Below, piece by piece: positions 9,424 to 17,810 of a stretch of DNA of 64,000 nt (positions within the stretch are counted from its first letter, which is position 1; each line of letters opens with the position of its first letter). The notes under the pieces are model-generated. The model searched no databases. It had not been told where the DNA came from and saw only the letters and a list, made by a program, of their open reading frames with translations. This DNA is from an uncultured Tateyamaria sp. (GTDB lineage Bacteria; Pseudomonadota; Alphaproteobacteria; Rhodobacterales; Rhodobacteraceae). The DNA lies in NCBI RefSeq assembly GCF_947488715.1, contig NZ_CANLAG010000003.1:62001-126000 (forward strand), given 5' to 3'. Both the position numbers and the translations under genes were made by a program.

Positions 9424-10602
9424 TCAGTTTTTCGGCGCAAAGTCGTAGGTTTTGCCATCAAAGAAAGCATCCGGTCCAAGAATCATCTGCCCGCGTGTCG
9501 ACGCGACCGCAGTTGGATGGGTCAGCGCGCCTTCGATTTTTGCCGATGCGCCGGGCATATCGACCCCCATCGCGCCCAGATGGGTGCGATAGCAATCCGG
9601 GCGCATGGTCGATTGCGCAGTTGAGATAGCGTGAGTTTTGTCGATTCCGGTCAGGCGGCTGATCTCGCTGCCGATCCACGCCGCCTGACTGCGCCATGGA
9701 AACGTGGTGGCATTGGTGTGAAAGCGGACAAAATTCGGCACATGTACCGGATCTGCGCCTGCGCGTGTGGCAAAGCGGCCGGTCAACGCGTGTTCAATGG
9801 CGGCCACTGGCAGATCGAGATGTGCGCTTCGGGCCAGGATTTCGATGGCCAGCATCCGGTTGTCGGGTTGATCCAACCATTGCGCCGCGCGCACCACCGC
9901 CCGCATCAGCGCGCCGACGCTTTCTGCGTTGTCATCGACCCAAGTGCGACGGGCAGCCAGTACTTTTTCCGGCGCGTTGGCCCAGATTGCAGCGCCCGGC
10001 AGCACAAGTTCCCCGACACCTGCAGTCACAGCGACAGATCCCCAGGGTTCGCCGACGCAGAACACATCGATCTCTCCGGCCTGAACGGCTTCGGCCATGA
10101 GCGGTGGGGGCTGCGTCACGATGCGAATGTCTGATGCACCCACGACAGGCGCGTTCCTGACCCAATAGTCAAAAAGAAGCCTGTGCATTGAATAAGGAAA
10201 TGGGACGCCAACGCGCAGAGGTCGGTCCAGTGCGGTCAATAAGGGCGTCAGCGTGGCGCGCGGGTTGTCAAAGCCGCCTGTCCACCCTGTGGCGCGCATC
10301 GCATTGGCCATATCCGTCGACACGCCGATCACGGTGCCGTTTGCGGACAGAACCATCAGGGCGTCGATTTGCGCCGCCGGCCCGCTGAGGCCAAGTGACA
10401 TGGCGGTGGGCATGGGCGACAACATATGTGCCACGTCCAGATGCCCCAAGGCGAGCAAGTCACGCAGGGCCGCCCATGAGGGTTGGCGCAACAGGTTCAG
10501 GGTGATCCCCTCATCTGCGGCAAAGCGCAATTCCTGCGCAACGATAAGAGGGGCGCAGTCGACAAGGGGCACATACCCGCAATTCAAAGGGCGCCCGGTC
10601 AT
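9424..10602 (-). CDS. nasS: Nitrate/nitrite sensor of the NasTS system
   Basis: Cytoplasmic nitrate-binding regulator, 392 residues. It resembles NrtA throughout (HLDVAHMLSPMPTAMSLGLSG corresponds to the NrtA stretch at [10 protein letters not shown]) but begins directly with the mature-type sequence MTGRPLNCGYVPLVDCAP and has no signal peptide, which identifies NasS rather than a transport protein. In characterised NasTS systems NasS holds NasT inactive and releases it when nitrate or nitrite binds. The ATG at 10602 overlaps the nasT stop by 4 bases; equimolar production fits the NasS-NasT complex. Confidence 0.9.
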   Translation of the reverse strand: MTGRPLNCGYVPLVDCAPLIVAQELRFAADEGITLNLLRQPSWAALRDLLALGHLDVAHMLSPMPTAMSLGLSGPAAQIDALMVLSANGTVIGVSTDMANAMRATGWTGGFDNPRATLTPLLTALDRPLRVGVPFPYSMHRLLFDYWVRNAPVVGASDIRIVTQPPPLMAEAVQAGEIDVFCVGEPWGSVAVTAGVGELVLPGAAIWANAPEKVLAARRTWVDDNAESVGALMRAVVRAAQWLDQPDNRMLAIEILARSAHLDLPVAAIEHALTGRFATRAGADPVHVPNFVRFHTNATTFPWRSQAAWIGSEISRLTGIDKTHAISTAQSTMRPDCYRTHLGAMGVDMPGASAKIEGALTHPTAVASTRGQMILGPDAFFDGKTYDFAPKN

Positions 10603-11171
10603 CCCAACAGATCCGATGCTGTCAGCAGGGCTTGCGCCACGTCGATGACCTTGCGGTTTTGCGACATCGCCGTTTTGCGCAGCAGCGCATAGGCGTCTTC
10701 TTCGCCCAATCCCTTGGCGCGCATCAGAATGCCTTTGGCACGGTCCAGCGTCTTGCGGTCGGCCAGCGCCTGTTTGGCAGCGGCGAGTTCCAGACGCATC
10801 TGGCTCATCATCTGGAACCGGGCAATTGCAGTTTTGAGCACGGGGCGGATGCGTTCGGGCCGCAACTCTCCGACCACATAGGCCGAGAGACCGGCGGCAA
10901 CGGCGGCCTTGGTCATCTCATCGTCGGACCTGTCGACAAACATGGCAACCGGACGGCCCTGCGGGTCCGAAGCGGCGCTGACTTGTTCGAGCGCATCGCG
11001 GCTGGGATTGTCCAGATCGATCAAGACGAGGTCGGGTTCCAGCGCGGCCAGCTTGCGGGCCAACCCCGTAACGTCGCCCAGAACAACAACATCCTGCCAG
11101 CCGTCTTCTTTGAGTGCGTCGATGATCCCGATGGCCCGCGCACGGTCGGATTCGATGACGGCGATTTTCAT
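10599..11171 (-). CDS. nasT: ANTAR-domain antiterminator of the NasTS system
   Basis: RNA-binding response-regulator-like protein, 190 residues. The N-terminus MKIAVIESDRARAIG and VLIDLDNP form a receiver-like fold that lacks a full acidic pocket (E-S-D). The C-terminal ANTAR helices are around LDRAKGILMRAKGLGEEDAY and MSQNRKVIDVAQALL. It should bind the paired hexaloop hairpins before nrtA. I chose the ATG at 11171; a GTG four codons upstream is possible because no strong ribosome site is evident. The gene is first in the operon. Confidence 0.92.
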   Translation of the reverse strand: MKIAVIESDRARAIGIIDALKEDGWQDVVVLGDVTGLARKLAALEPDLVLIDLDNPSRDALEQVSAASDPQGRPVAMFVDRSDDEMTKAAVAAGLSAYVVGELRPERIRPVLKTAIARFQMMSQMRLELAAAKQALADRKTLDRAKGILMRAKGLGEEDAYALLRKTAMSQNRKVIDVAQALLTASDLLG

Positions 11172-11381
11172 GTCTTTGCTCACGGGCGGACACTGATCAC
11201 AGCGCCACAAGAGGTGCCATGGCCCGTTGTCTCGGGCCGGGCATCGCGGGGGGATGTTGTGCGGTGGCGACTGCGCAACCGGCGGCCTGCCTGTTTTTCG
11301 GGCGCACTGTAAAAAACCGGCTGGTGCGTTTTCGCGAAGTATTCCAAGGTGCGACGATTGAGATCGCAGAGGACGGCGCAC
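11172..11381. other. Divergent intergenic region between nasT and the FAD oxidoreductase gene
   Basis: 210 bases that must hold promoters for both directions. A 6-bp hairpin GGCCCG-N6-CGGGCC lies at 11221-11238, about 50 bases before nasT; its minus-strand loop AGACAA does not fit the A1/G4 rule. A -24-like TGGCAC is present on the minus strand, but the matching -12 GC is one base too far. No convincing -35/-10 pair was found by eye. Confidence 0.5.
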
Positions 11382-12593
11382 ATGGCACTTCAAACACCTA
11401 CACATGATACCTACGACGTTGTCATCGTTGGTGGTGCGATCATGGGAGCGTCCGCCGCCTGGTTTCTGAGCGACAACGCCGATTTCGATGGTCGCGTTCT
11501 GGTTGTTGAACGCGATTTGACCTACGAAGCCTGTTCGACATCACACACCAACAGCTGCATGCGGCAGCAGTTTTCGACCGAGCTTAACGTGCGGATCAGC
11601 CAATTTGCGGCCGATTTTGTCAAGAATATCAGGACTTACATGGGTGGCGACGACCGGGTGCCAAACCTGTCGATCCACAATTTCGGGTACATGTATTTTG
11701 CAGACAACGCGGGGTTTGCCGAAACCTTGCGCGAAAGCGTCGAGGTGCAGAACGCGGCAGGTGCGGCGACACGGTTGCTTTCGCCGGAGCAGATCAAGGA
11801 AGCCTATCCGTTTTACAACGTGGACGACATTGTTGTGGGCGCGATCAACACAGTGGATGAAGGGTATTTTGACGGGGCGGCTTTGTTCGACTGGTGGCAC
11901 AGACAATCGCGGGAACGCGGTGTCGAATACATACAGAACGAGGTCGTCGCGATGACCCGAAATGCGTCCGGATCCCGCGTGGAAAGCATCACGCTGGCCA
12001 GTGGTGAGGTCGTGTCATGCGGGCAGGTGGTCAACGCCTCGGGTCCGCGTGCAGACCGCACCGCCAAAATGGCGGGGATCACCGTGCCGGTCGAGCCGCG
12101 CAAGAGGTTCACATGGATGTTCACGGCGGCGCATCCTCTGGACCGTGACCTGCCACTGACAATTGACCCATCCGGTGTCCACGTGCGTGAGGTTGGCGGT
12201 GGCACCTATCAGGCCGGTGGTCACGGGGATGTCGACCCGGCTGTGGGATTTGATGATTACGACATGGATCACAGCCTTTGGGAAAATCACATCTGGCCCG
12301 CCCTCGCGACCCGCATCCCCCAATTCGAGGCGATCAAGGTGACGTCCGAGTGGGGTGGCCACTATGCGATGAACACCTTTGACCATAACGCGATTTTGGG
12401 CTCGCACACTGAAGTTGAGAATTTTGTCTTTCTCAACGGGTTTTCTGGCCACGGCTTGCAACAATCGCCTGCGATGGGCCGTGGCACCGCCGAATGGCTG
12501 ACCTATGGCGCCTACCGGACGCTCGATCTGACACCGTTCAACTATGCCCGCATTCCTGCCGGCACTCCGATTATCGAAAAGGCGGTCATCTGA
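11382..12593 (+). CDS. FAD-dependent oxidoreductase, DAO family
   Basis: 403 residues with the ATG at 11382 (AGAGGA upstream). The N-terminal dinucleotide motif VVIVGGAIMGASAAW and the later GRGTAEWL segment place it in the D-amino-acid/sarcosine/glycine oxidase (DAO) superfamily. The stretch VERDLTYEACSTSHTNS follows the second strand of the FAD fold. No signal peptide. Followed after 15 bases by a uronate-dehydrogenase-like gene and then a beta-hydroxyacid dehydrogenase, so it probably oxidises a small amino or hydroxy acid in the same pathway. The exact substrate cannot be read from the sequence. Confidence 0.8.
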   Translation: MALQTPTHDTYDVVIVGGAIMGASAAWFLSDNADFDGRVLVVERDLTYEACSTSHTNSCMRQQFSTELNVRISQFAADFVKNIRTYMGGDDRVPNLSIHNFGYMYFADNAGFAETLRESVEVQNAAGAATRLLSPEQIKEAYPFYNVDDIVVGAINTVDEGYFDGAALFDWWHRQSRERGVEYIQNEVVAMTRNASGSRVESITLASGEVVSCGQVVNASGPRADRTAKMAGITVPVEPRKRFTWMFTAAHPLDRDLPLTIDPSGVHVREVGGGTYQAGGHGDVDPAVGFDDYDMDHSLWENHIWPALATRIPQFEAIKVTSEWGGHYAMNTFDHNAILGSHTEVENFVFLNGFSGHGLQQSPAMGRGTAEWLTYGAYRTLDLTPFNYARIPAGTPIIEKAVI

Positions 12594-12608
12594 CCGAAAG
12601 GAAACGAC

Positions 12609-13451
12609 ATGAAAAAACTGGTTCTCACGGGTGCTGCTGGCAATCTCGGAGCCCATCTTCGCGGGCCGTTGGCGGCGATGTGCGATACATTGGTGAGCAC
12701 GGATATCGTCGATGATCTGGGCGATCTGGCCGCGAACGAAACCTATGTCAAAGCAGACGTGGGGCAGATGGACGAAATTGGCCCGCTGCTTGAAGGTGCG
12801 GACATGGTGATCCATTTCGGCGCGCTGGTTGACGAAGCCCCGTTTGAGGAATTGCTGGGCCCAAACTTCATCGGCGCGTACAATGTCTGGGAGGCGGCGT
12901 ATAAACATGGGGTGCGGCGCGTGGTCTATGCCTCGTCCATCCATGCGGTTGGCATGTATCCCAAGAATGAGGCCATCGGCATCGACGTGCCGCACCGGCC
13001 AGACACGTTTTACGGGCTGGCCAAGTGTTTCGCCGAGGATCTCGGGCGCATGTACTGGGAAAAACGCGGTCTGGAATCCGTATGCTTGCGCATCCTGAGC
13101 TGTGCCAAGGTCACAAATCCTCGCGCCGTTGGCAGCTGGCTCAGCTTTGATGATATGATCCTGTTGGTGAAACGCGCGATCGATACGCCGATTACAGGAT
13201 TTTCCATCGTTTATGGCGTGTCCGACAACGACCGCGCGCCCGTGGATAACTCGGGGGCACGCCATTTGGGGTATCGGCCGCGGGACAACGCCGAACAGTT
13301 CGCCGAAGAGATCTATGCGTCGTCCGAACCGCTTGATCCGCAGGACCCGTCCCACTACCGGCACGGCGGACCGTTTGCGGGTATTCCGCTTGGCAACAGC
13401 GCGATGGGTTTGTTCAATTTTGACAAGGACAAAAACGACGACCCGTCTTGA
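12609..13451 (+). CDS. NAD-dependent epimerase/dehydratase family protein, uronate dehydrogenase-like
   Basis: 280 residues, an extended SDR. N-terminal GAAGNLG binds NAD. The catalytic elements are ASSIHAVG (Ser) and YGLAK (Tyr, Lys). The run of SSIHAVGMYP, ARMYW-like GRMYWEKRGLES and VRI-like LRILSC parallels what I recall of Agrobacterium uronate dehydrogenase, which oxidises D-galacturonate and D-glucuronate to aldaric acid lactones. Ribosome site GAAAGGA precedes the ATG. Second gene of the three-gene unit. Family is secure; uronate specificity is inferred from remembered family similarity. Confidence 0.75.
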   Translation: MKKLVLTGAAGNLGAHLRGPLAAMCDTLVSTDIVDDLGDLAANETYVKADVGQMDEIGPLLEGADMVIHFGALVDEAPFEELLGPNFIGAYNVWEAAYKHGVRRVVYASSIHAVGMYPKNEAIGIDVPHRPDTFYGLAKCFAEDLGRMYWEKRGLESVCLRILSCAKVTNPRAVGSWLSFDDMILLVKRAIDTPITGFSIVYGVSDNDRAPVDNSGARHLGYRPRDNAEQFAEEIYASSEPLDPQDPSHYRHGGPFAGIPLGNSAMGLFNFDKDKNDDPS

Positions 13452-13492
13452 CCATGTGTGTCGCAAACAGAACGGACAGTCACCAACGCGCG

Positions 13493-13522
13493 CCGTTTGA
13501 GTGAGCGGCAACACTCAGACGG
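13493..13522 (+). promoter_or_regulatory. Hairpin overlapping the ribosome-binding site of the beta-hydroxyacid dehydrogenase gene
   Basis: CCGTTTGAGT (13493-13502) pairs with ACTCAGACGG (13513-13522) over 10 positions with one G-T pair, and an inner G-C extends it by one. The last two Gs of the 3' arm belong to the Shine-Dalgarno run GGGGAA before the ATG at 13532. It could limit translation or protect the transcript end; there is no T-run, so it is not a terminator. Confidence 0.45.
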
Positions 13523-13531
13523 GGAAATGGC

Positions 13532-14476
13532 ATGAGAGTTGGGTTTATTGGATTGGGCAATGTGGGCGGCAAACTGTCAGGCAGTTTGATCCGCAACGGA
13601 TATGACGTGTCCGTCCACGATCTGAACGCGGATTTTGTCGCTGGAAAAGTGGCCGATGGAGCGCGTGACGGTCAAAGCCCCGCGCAGTTGATGCAGGACT
13701 GTGATGCCGTGATCACCTGCTTGCCCAGCCCGGCGGCATCCGCTGCGGTGATGGCTGAGATGTTGCCGCATATCGGGCCGTGCAAGATCTGGATGGAGAT
13801 GTCGACGACCGACGAGGCCGAGGTCAAACGCATCGGCGCACAGGTGATTGATGCGGGCGGGGCTGCTGTCGATTGCCCGGTATCCGGCGGGTGCCACCGT
13901 GCAGATACGGGCAACATCAGCATCTTTGCGGGCTGTGGCCGTCCAACCTTTGATCGTATCCTGCCGCTCTTGACCACCATGGGCCGGCGCGTGTTGCACA
14001 CTGGCGAGCTGGGCAGTGCGTCTGTTCTGAAGGTTCTGACAAACTACCTCGCGACGGCGAACTTGGTGAGCTGTGCGGAGGCACTGACTGTTGCCAAGGG
14101 TGCGGGCATGGATCTGGGTGTGGCCTATGAGGCCATGGCCATCAGTTCTGGCACGTCTTTCGTGCATGAGACTGAAAGCCAGGTCATTCTGAATGGCAGC
14201 CGGGACATATCGTTCACCATGGACTTGGTCGCGAAAGACATCGGGCTGTTTCAGGATGTGGCAGACCGGGCAGGGGTGCCGTTGCAACTCAATCCCCTGT
14301 TGATCGAAATTTTCAATGACGGCATTGCGCGGTTTGGTCCGCGTGAATTGTCGCCCAACATCATCAAACGTCTCGAAGAAGCGACAGGTTTGGACGTCAC
14401 TGCACCGGGTTTTCCATCCGAAATGACAGATGATGAGCCCGAGGAACAAGGCGCCGAAGTCATCGTTCGCAGGTGA
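13532..14476 (+). CDS. NAD(P)-dependent beta-hydroxyacid dehydrogenase (3-hydroxyisobutyrate dehydrogenase/GlxR family)
   Basis: 314 residues. The start MRVGFIGLGNVGGKLSGSL is the Rossmann signature; the substrate-binding motif CPVSGGCHRADTGN and the catalytic-lysine helix VLKVLTNYLAT are present. The family includes 3-hydroxyisobutyrate dehydrogenase, tartronate semialdehyde reductase and L-threonate dehydrogenase. With a uronate-dehydrogenase-like gene just upstream, a sugar-acid or tartronate semialdehyde step is plausible, but no aldarate dehydratase or transporter is beside it, so the substrate stays open. The C-terminal tail after residue 285 is acidic (TDDEPEEQGAE) and unlike the catalytic core. 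Confidence 0.8.
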   Translation: MRVGFIGLGNVGGKLSGSLIRNGYDVSVHDLNADFVAGKVADGARDGQSPAQLMQDCDAVITCLPSPAASAAVMAEMLPHIGPCKIWMEMSTTDEAEVKRIGAQVIDAGGAAVDCPVSGGCHRADTGNISIFAGCGRPTFDRILPLLTTMGRRVLHTGELGSASVLKVLTNYLATANLVSCAEALTVAKGAGMDLGVAYEAMAISSGTSFVHETESQVILNGSRDISFTMDLVAKDIGLFQDVADRAGVPLQLNPLLIEIFNDGIARFGPRELSPNIIKRLEEATGLDVTAPGFPSEMTDDEPEEQGAEVIVRR

Positions 14477-14517
14477 CAGACCTTGTGAGCGGCGACGCTG
14501 CGGGCTAGAGGCACCGC

Positions 14518-15015
14518 ATGTTACCAATTGATACGTCTGACCCGCACCGCGTTCTTGCCACGATCACAGCCTCGCCCGGCCGCCGTATTTTGGGGATCGG
14601 GTCGTTGTGGATCTTGTCGCTGCTTGTCATCTACGTGGCAATTGTGCAGCCGCCAGCACTGGGTTGGCAGGTGTTTCTTTTTGCGCTTGGCGGTGTTTCG
14701 ATCTGGATCGCAGAACAAATGCGCCGAGCCACGGCGATGTCGCTTGAACTGACGATGCTGGAGCTGCGCGACAGCGGCGGCACTGTTTTGGCGCGGACCG
14801 ATGACATCCAGATGATAGACCGCGGGATGTTCGCGTTCAAACCGTCAAACGGCTTCCTGTTGCGATTGAATACACCCGGACCACGCACGTGGCGGCCGGG
14901 CTTGTGGTGGCGTATGGGCCGCCGCGTCGGTGTGGGCGGTATGACGCCCGGTCACCAGGCGAAATTCATGGCCGAGATGATTTCGGCCATGATCGCAGAT
15001 CGGGATGTCCACTAG
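14518..15015 (+). CDS. Small membrane protein of unknown function
   Basis: 165 residues, start supported by AGAGGC 6-8 bases upstream. Two hydrophobic segments near residues 22-45 (ILGIGSLWILSLLVIYVAIV) and 49-66 (WQVFLFALGGVSIWIA) are followed by a ~100-residue soluble domain containing LELTMLELRDSGG. A similar arrangement occurs in the protein at 59106-59642 (two membrane helices, then a small domain with RELARL), so both may be distant relatives. Its stop is two bases from the stop of the convergent TadE-like gene. Confidence 0.65.
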   Translation: MLPIDTSDPHRVLATITASPGRRILGIGSLWILSLLVIYVAIVQPPALGWQVFLFALGGVSIWIAEQMRRATAMSLELTMLELRDSGGTVLARTDDIQMIDRGMFAFKPSNGFLLRLNTPGPRTWRPGLWWRMGRRVGVGGMTPGHQAKFMAEMISAMIADRDVH

Positions 15016-15017
15016 GC

Positions 15018-15569
15018 TTAGTCGTTGCTCCAGAGCACGCGGGGTGCATAGCGCGGCCGCGTAAAGACAAAGTTGTGGATCTCACGCTCTTGCAGCCCGG
15101 TTTTGAACGGCGGGTCGTATTTCACGAAGGTTTCCACAACCATCACCCGTTCGTTGTGCGGCATGATGGGCAGGTCGTCCTTGAGCGCTTTCACAGCGTT
15201 GTTCGACAGGGTCGGCATCCAGCCTTTCCGCTTGGACCAATCCCGCTTGTAGACCTTGTTGTTGGCGTCGTACCGCACGCTGGTCACACGAATGGCCACA
15301 TCGGCCTTTGGGTTCGCGGTCAAATAGGCCAGCATTTCGCGTGTGCCGTTGAGGTACGAGTTGTCCAGCGGCGTCGTCTCGCGAGAGATTATGTCGCCAA
15401 GCGTGTAAGCCGCCTTTTGGTTCAGCGAGTGCTGACGGTAGGCGTCAAAGATCGCGAACATCGAAAGATAGGCCCAGAACAGGATAGGCAGGATCAGAAC
15501 GGTCTCGACCGCGATACTGCCTTTCTCGTCGTCCCGAAATCGGCGCAGGTGGTTGAGCAGGCGGATCAT
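15018..15569 (-). CDS. TadE/TadG-like pilus assembly protein
   Basis: 183 residues. The N-terminus has the TadE-type layout: basic MIRLLNHLRRFRDDEKG, then the acidic-before-hydrophobic segment SIAVETVLILPILFWAYLSMFAIFD, an inner-membrane anchor with a Glu inside the start of the helix as in Flp/TadE prepilin-like proteins. The rest would lie in the periplasm. Last gene of a three-gene unit; its ATG overlaps the previous stop by 4 bases. Confidence 0.75.
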   Translation of the reverse strand: MIRLLNHLRRFRDDEKGSIAVETVLILPILFWAYLSMFAIFDAYRQHSLNQKAAYTLGDIISRETTPLDNSYLNGTREMLAYLTANPKADVAIRVTSVRYDANNKVYKRDWSKRKGWMPTLSNNAVKALKDDLPIMPHNERVMVVETFVKYDPPFKTGLQEREIHNFVFTRPRYAPRVLWSND

Positions 15570-16105
15570 GTGCTTGGCTCCTGTACAAATCCGGAGAGCG
15601 AGACCATTTTCACGCGGCCAGTGCCGTCTTTGGTGAATGCGTATCCCAAACCGGTTGTCGGAAAGACTGGTTCAAACATGTAGCAGGCCCGCATCAGCAT
15701 AAGCTGGTGTTCACTGCCGTGCACAAATGTCAGAGACGGCGTAACCGGCAAGGACACATCGGCACATTCCGCCGAACCGGCAAAGCCGCTGAACGACCGT
15801 GGGTTGATCGGCGTCATCTGCAGTTTGAGTGCTTCGTCGCAATCGGTCAGGAACCCCGCGTAGCCGCAAATCCGGTCCTTGATCTGTTTGTGCGTATAGT
15901 TCGCCCCGGTGTTCAGCCGGACATCACGGATTGCCATGTCCAGACCCCGATCAAGGAAGTTCTGGCGGACCGCATAGATGCCCATCTCGACCGATGTCAG
16001 GAACATGGTGAAGATCAGTGGCACCGCCAGTGCGAATTCGACCATCATTTGCCCGTCTTCTTCTTTGCGGAAACGGCGCAGGAACTGTGTGGCTTTGCGT
16101 ATCAT
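15566..16105 (-). CDS. TadE-like pseudopilin/pilus assembly protein
   Basis: 179 residues. It shares the N-terminal design of its downstream neighbour: MIRKATQFLRRFRKEEDGQ followed by the anchor MMVEFALAVPLIFTMFLTS with Glu near the helix start. Cys residues in the periplasmic part (ICGYAGFLTDCDEA, SAECADVS, MRACYMF) could form disulfides. The ATG overlaps the stop of the VWA gene by 4 bases. It probably acts with that TadG-like protein in surface-appendage assembly; no ATPase or secretin gene is near. Confidence 0.75.
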   Translation of the reverse strand: MIRKATQFLRRFRKEEDGQMMVEFALAVPLIFTMFLTSVEMGIYAVRQNFLDRGLDMAIRDVRLNTGANYTHKQIKDRICGYAGFLTDCDEALKLQMTPINPRSFSGFAGSAECADVSLPVTPSLTFVHGSEHQLMLMRACYMFEPVFPTTGLGYAFTKDGTGRVKMVSLSGFVQEPST

Positions 16106-17511
16106 TGGGTCAGCCTCAATTGGTTGATTTGCTTGGCGATTGCCTCAAAGGCTTCGCTGATCTCGACACCTTCCACCCGGAAGAAGTGAGAGGGGGACGA
16201 GGCGCAGTCTTCCATGATCCCGGCAGAGAAGTTGGTCACTTCGAAGCCGACAGACCACACCACGATGCCTTTGGCTTTGGCCGCGTCACAGATGTTGCCC
16301 AGCATGGTATCGGCCTGTGCGGACGTGTATTTGGTGTAGCGCCAGTTGTCCCAGTTGTTCCAAACGTAGTTGTTCAGATACCAGTACAGCGGGTACCTTG
16401 ACCAATGCACACGCTGGCTTGCGCTTGCGTAGTACGCAGGCTGAATACGTGTCGTGTTCACGTTCTGACCATCGGTCATCAGAACAATTGTTTTCAGCGT
16501 TTCCACGTCGTCATAGGCCGCAGGTCGGCTGGCAAAGGCCGCGTCGATGCGGTTTTCCAACGAAAGCGCCTGAGTGATGGGTTTGAAGCTGGGGTCCAGC
16601 ATAGCAACGCCCCATTTCATGCCCAGGTGGATCGACGTATTTGCACGTGCGCGATACTGATCAATGCGTGCCTTGAGGTTGTTCGCATCCTGGCTGAACG
16701 GCATGATCTCTTCGTAGTTTTGCTGCGGGCAACCGGGGTTTCCAATCGGGTTGGACCAGTTCCAGCCTTCTTCAAAGTGCTGCATGTGCTCATAGTCTTC
16801 GTCGAGGTCGAGACCGGCGACATCGAAGTCTTCGATTTCAAAGTCGACGCAGTAGGAAAAGGCGTGCAGGTCATTGATCGACAACTCGTCAAAGATCGGG
16901 AAGCCCGCGTTCACCTGAGCGGTGTAGGGGATCAACGACATCGAGATGAGGTCGTCGGTTTCCTCCCGGATGACGGTGTCGACAAATGTCTTGGCCGCGT
17001 CTTGCAGGTTGTCCATCTTGTTGTTCCAGCCCATTGAGCCAGAGATATCCAACACCATCGAAATCTCGACGTTTGAAATACGTTCTTCGGCCGCGCTGCG
17101 GACGGGCACCGGCAGGGTTGGGACACCCATCAAGCGCATGAACTGTGTCGGCGTCGATCCGTTGGTATGTGCGACAACGGTTTTGTAGTTGAGGCCCGTG
17201 TCAGGGTCGACGGACACTGCGTATTCGGCGAGACCCGACTTGGCCATGTAGTCCTCGACAACCGCCTTGGGTTCCAGCGTCTGGTCCAGATCGGCGGCGG
17301 CCAAAACGGCGCGGTCCAATGTGCCCTGCACACGGGTGCGTTCCATTTCGTTGCGCATCAGGTCGACGCCGATGCCGCCAACCAGCAACATCATCATGAG
17401 CATCATGACGGCGAACATTGTCATTGTGCCCGTTTCTTCACGCGCAAATCTGCCAGTGCTGTGTTTCAGCGCCGACCAGATGGCCAATTTCGATGTCGAG
17501 TTCTTAGGCAT
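16102..17511 (-). CDS. TadG-like protein with von Willebrand factor A domain
   Basis: 469 residues with the ATG at 17511 (AAGG upstream); an in-frame extension to 17646 lacks support. A basic N-terminus and the anchor TMTMFAVMMLMMMLLVGGIG resemble Tad pilus proteins. A VWA domain follows with the MIDAS motif DISGSMG, then VLMTDGQNV later. A tract rich in acidic residues (YCVDFEIEDFDVAGLDLDED) lies in the insert. The product should be anchored in the inner membrane facing the periplasm. First gene of a three-gene unit with two TadE-like proteins. Confidence 0.8.
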   Translation of the reverse strand: MPKNSTSKLAIWSALKHSTGRFAREETGTMTMFAVMMLMMMLLVGGIGVDLMRNEMERTRVQGTLDRAVLAAADLDQTLEPKAVVEDYMAKSGLAEYAVSVDPDTGLNYKTVVAHTNGSTPTQFMRLMGVPTLPVPVRSAAEERISNVEISMVLDISGSMGWNNKMDNLQDAAKTFVDTVIREETDDLISMSLIPYTAQVNAGFPIFDELSINDLHAFSYCVDFEIEDFDVAGLDLDEDYEHMQHFEEGWNWSNPIGNPGCPQQNYEEIMPFSQDANNLKARIDQYRARANTSIHLGMKWGVAMLDPSFKPITQALSLENRIDAAFASRPAAYDDVETLKTIVLMTDGQNVNTTRIQPAYYASASQRVHWSRYPLYWYLNNYVWNNWDNWRYTKYTSAQADTMLGNICDAAKAKGIVVWSVGFEVTNFSAGIMEDCASSPSHFFRVEGVEISEAFEAIAKQINQLRLTQ

Positions 17512-17810
17512 GATACACCTTGTTTGTTCGTTGGTTTCCGGGGCCATGGGGCCTTTTGGTCCAAGGGTCGGTGTGGCGGCGGATTGTGTTCGAAATTGGG
17601 CAAAAGGGCGGAACCTCCAAGGTGATTGCAGGTCGGTTGGCGTCAATGCGGCCCCGTTTGGTCCACTGTTTACGATCTGTTAATTATTGAGGTCAGAATG
17701 TGGAGTTTCTAAAATCTGCACAAAAAAGTCGCACTGATTAACGGAACCATCATAGGCTGGGCGCACAGACTGCGTGCAATGCGAGTCGAACCGGAAGAAG
17801 GAGATCCCGG
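17512..17810. other. Divergent intergenic region between the TadG-like gene and gdhA
   Basis: 299 bases, the longest gene-free stretch here. On the minus strand TTAACAGATCGTAAA (17683-17669) resembles the CtrA box TTAA-N7-TTAA with one mismatch, pointing toward the TadG-like gene. The stretch from 17680 to 17760 is A/T-richer than its surroundings and probably holds the gdhA promoter. No protein-like frame was found. Confidence 0.35.

Noticed and set aside
11184-11220. -24-like TGGCAC upstream of nasT on the minus strand
   Set aside because: The required GC lies 11 bases from GG instead of 10, and the -12 element is poor.
11221-11238. Six-base-loop hairpin before nasT as a second NasT target
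   Set aside because: The minus-strand loop AGACAA has C at position 4 and there is no partner hairpin or terminator.
12015-13514. 499-residue minus-strand frame across the oxidoreductase and SDR genes
   Set aside because: Shadow of two well-supported plus-strand genes.
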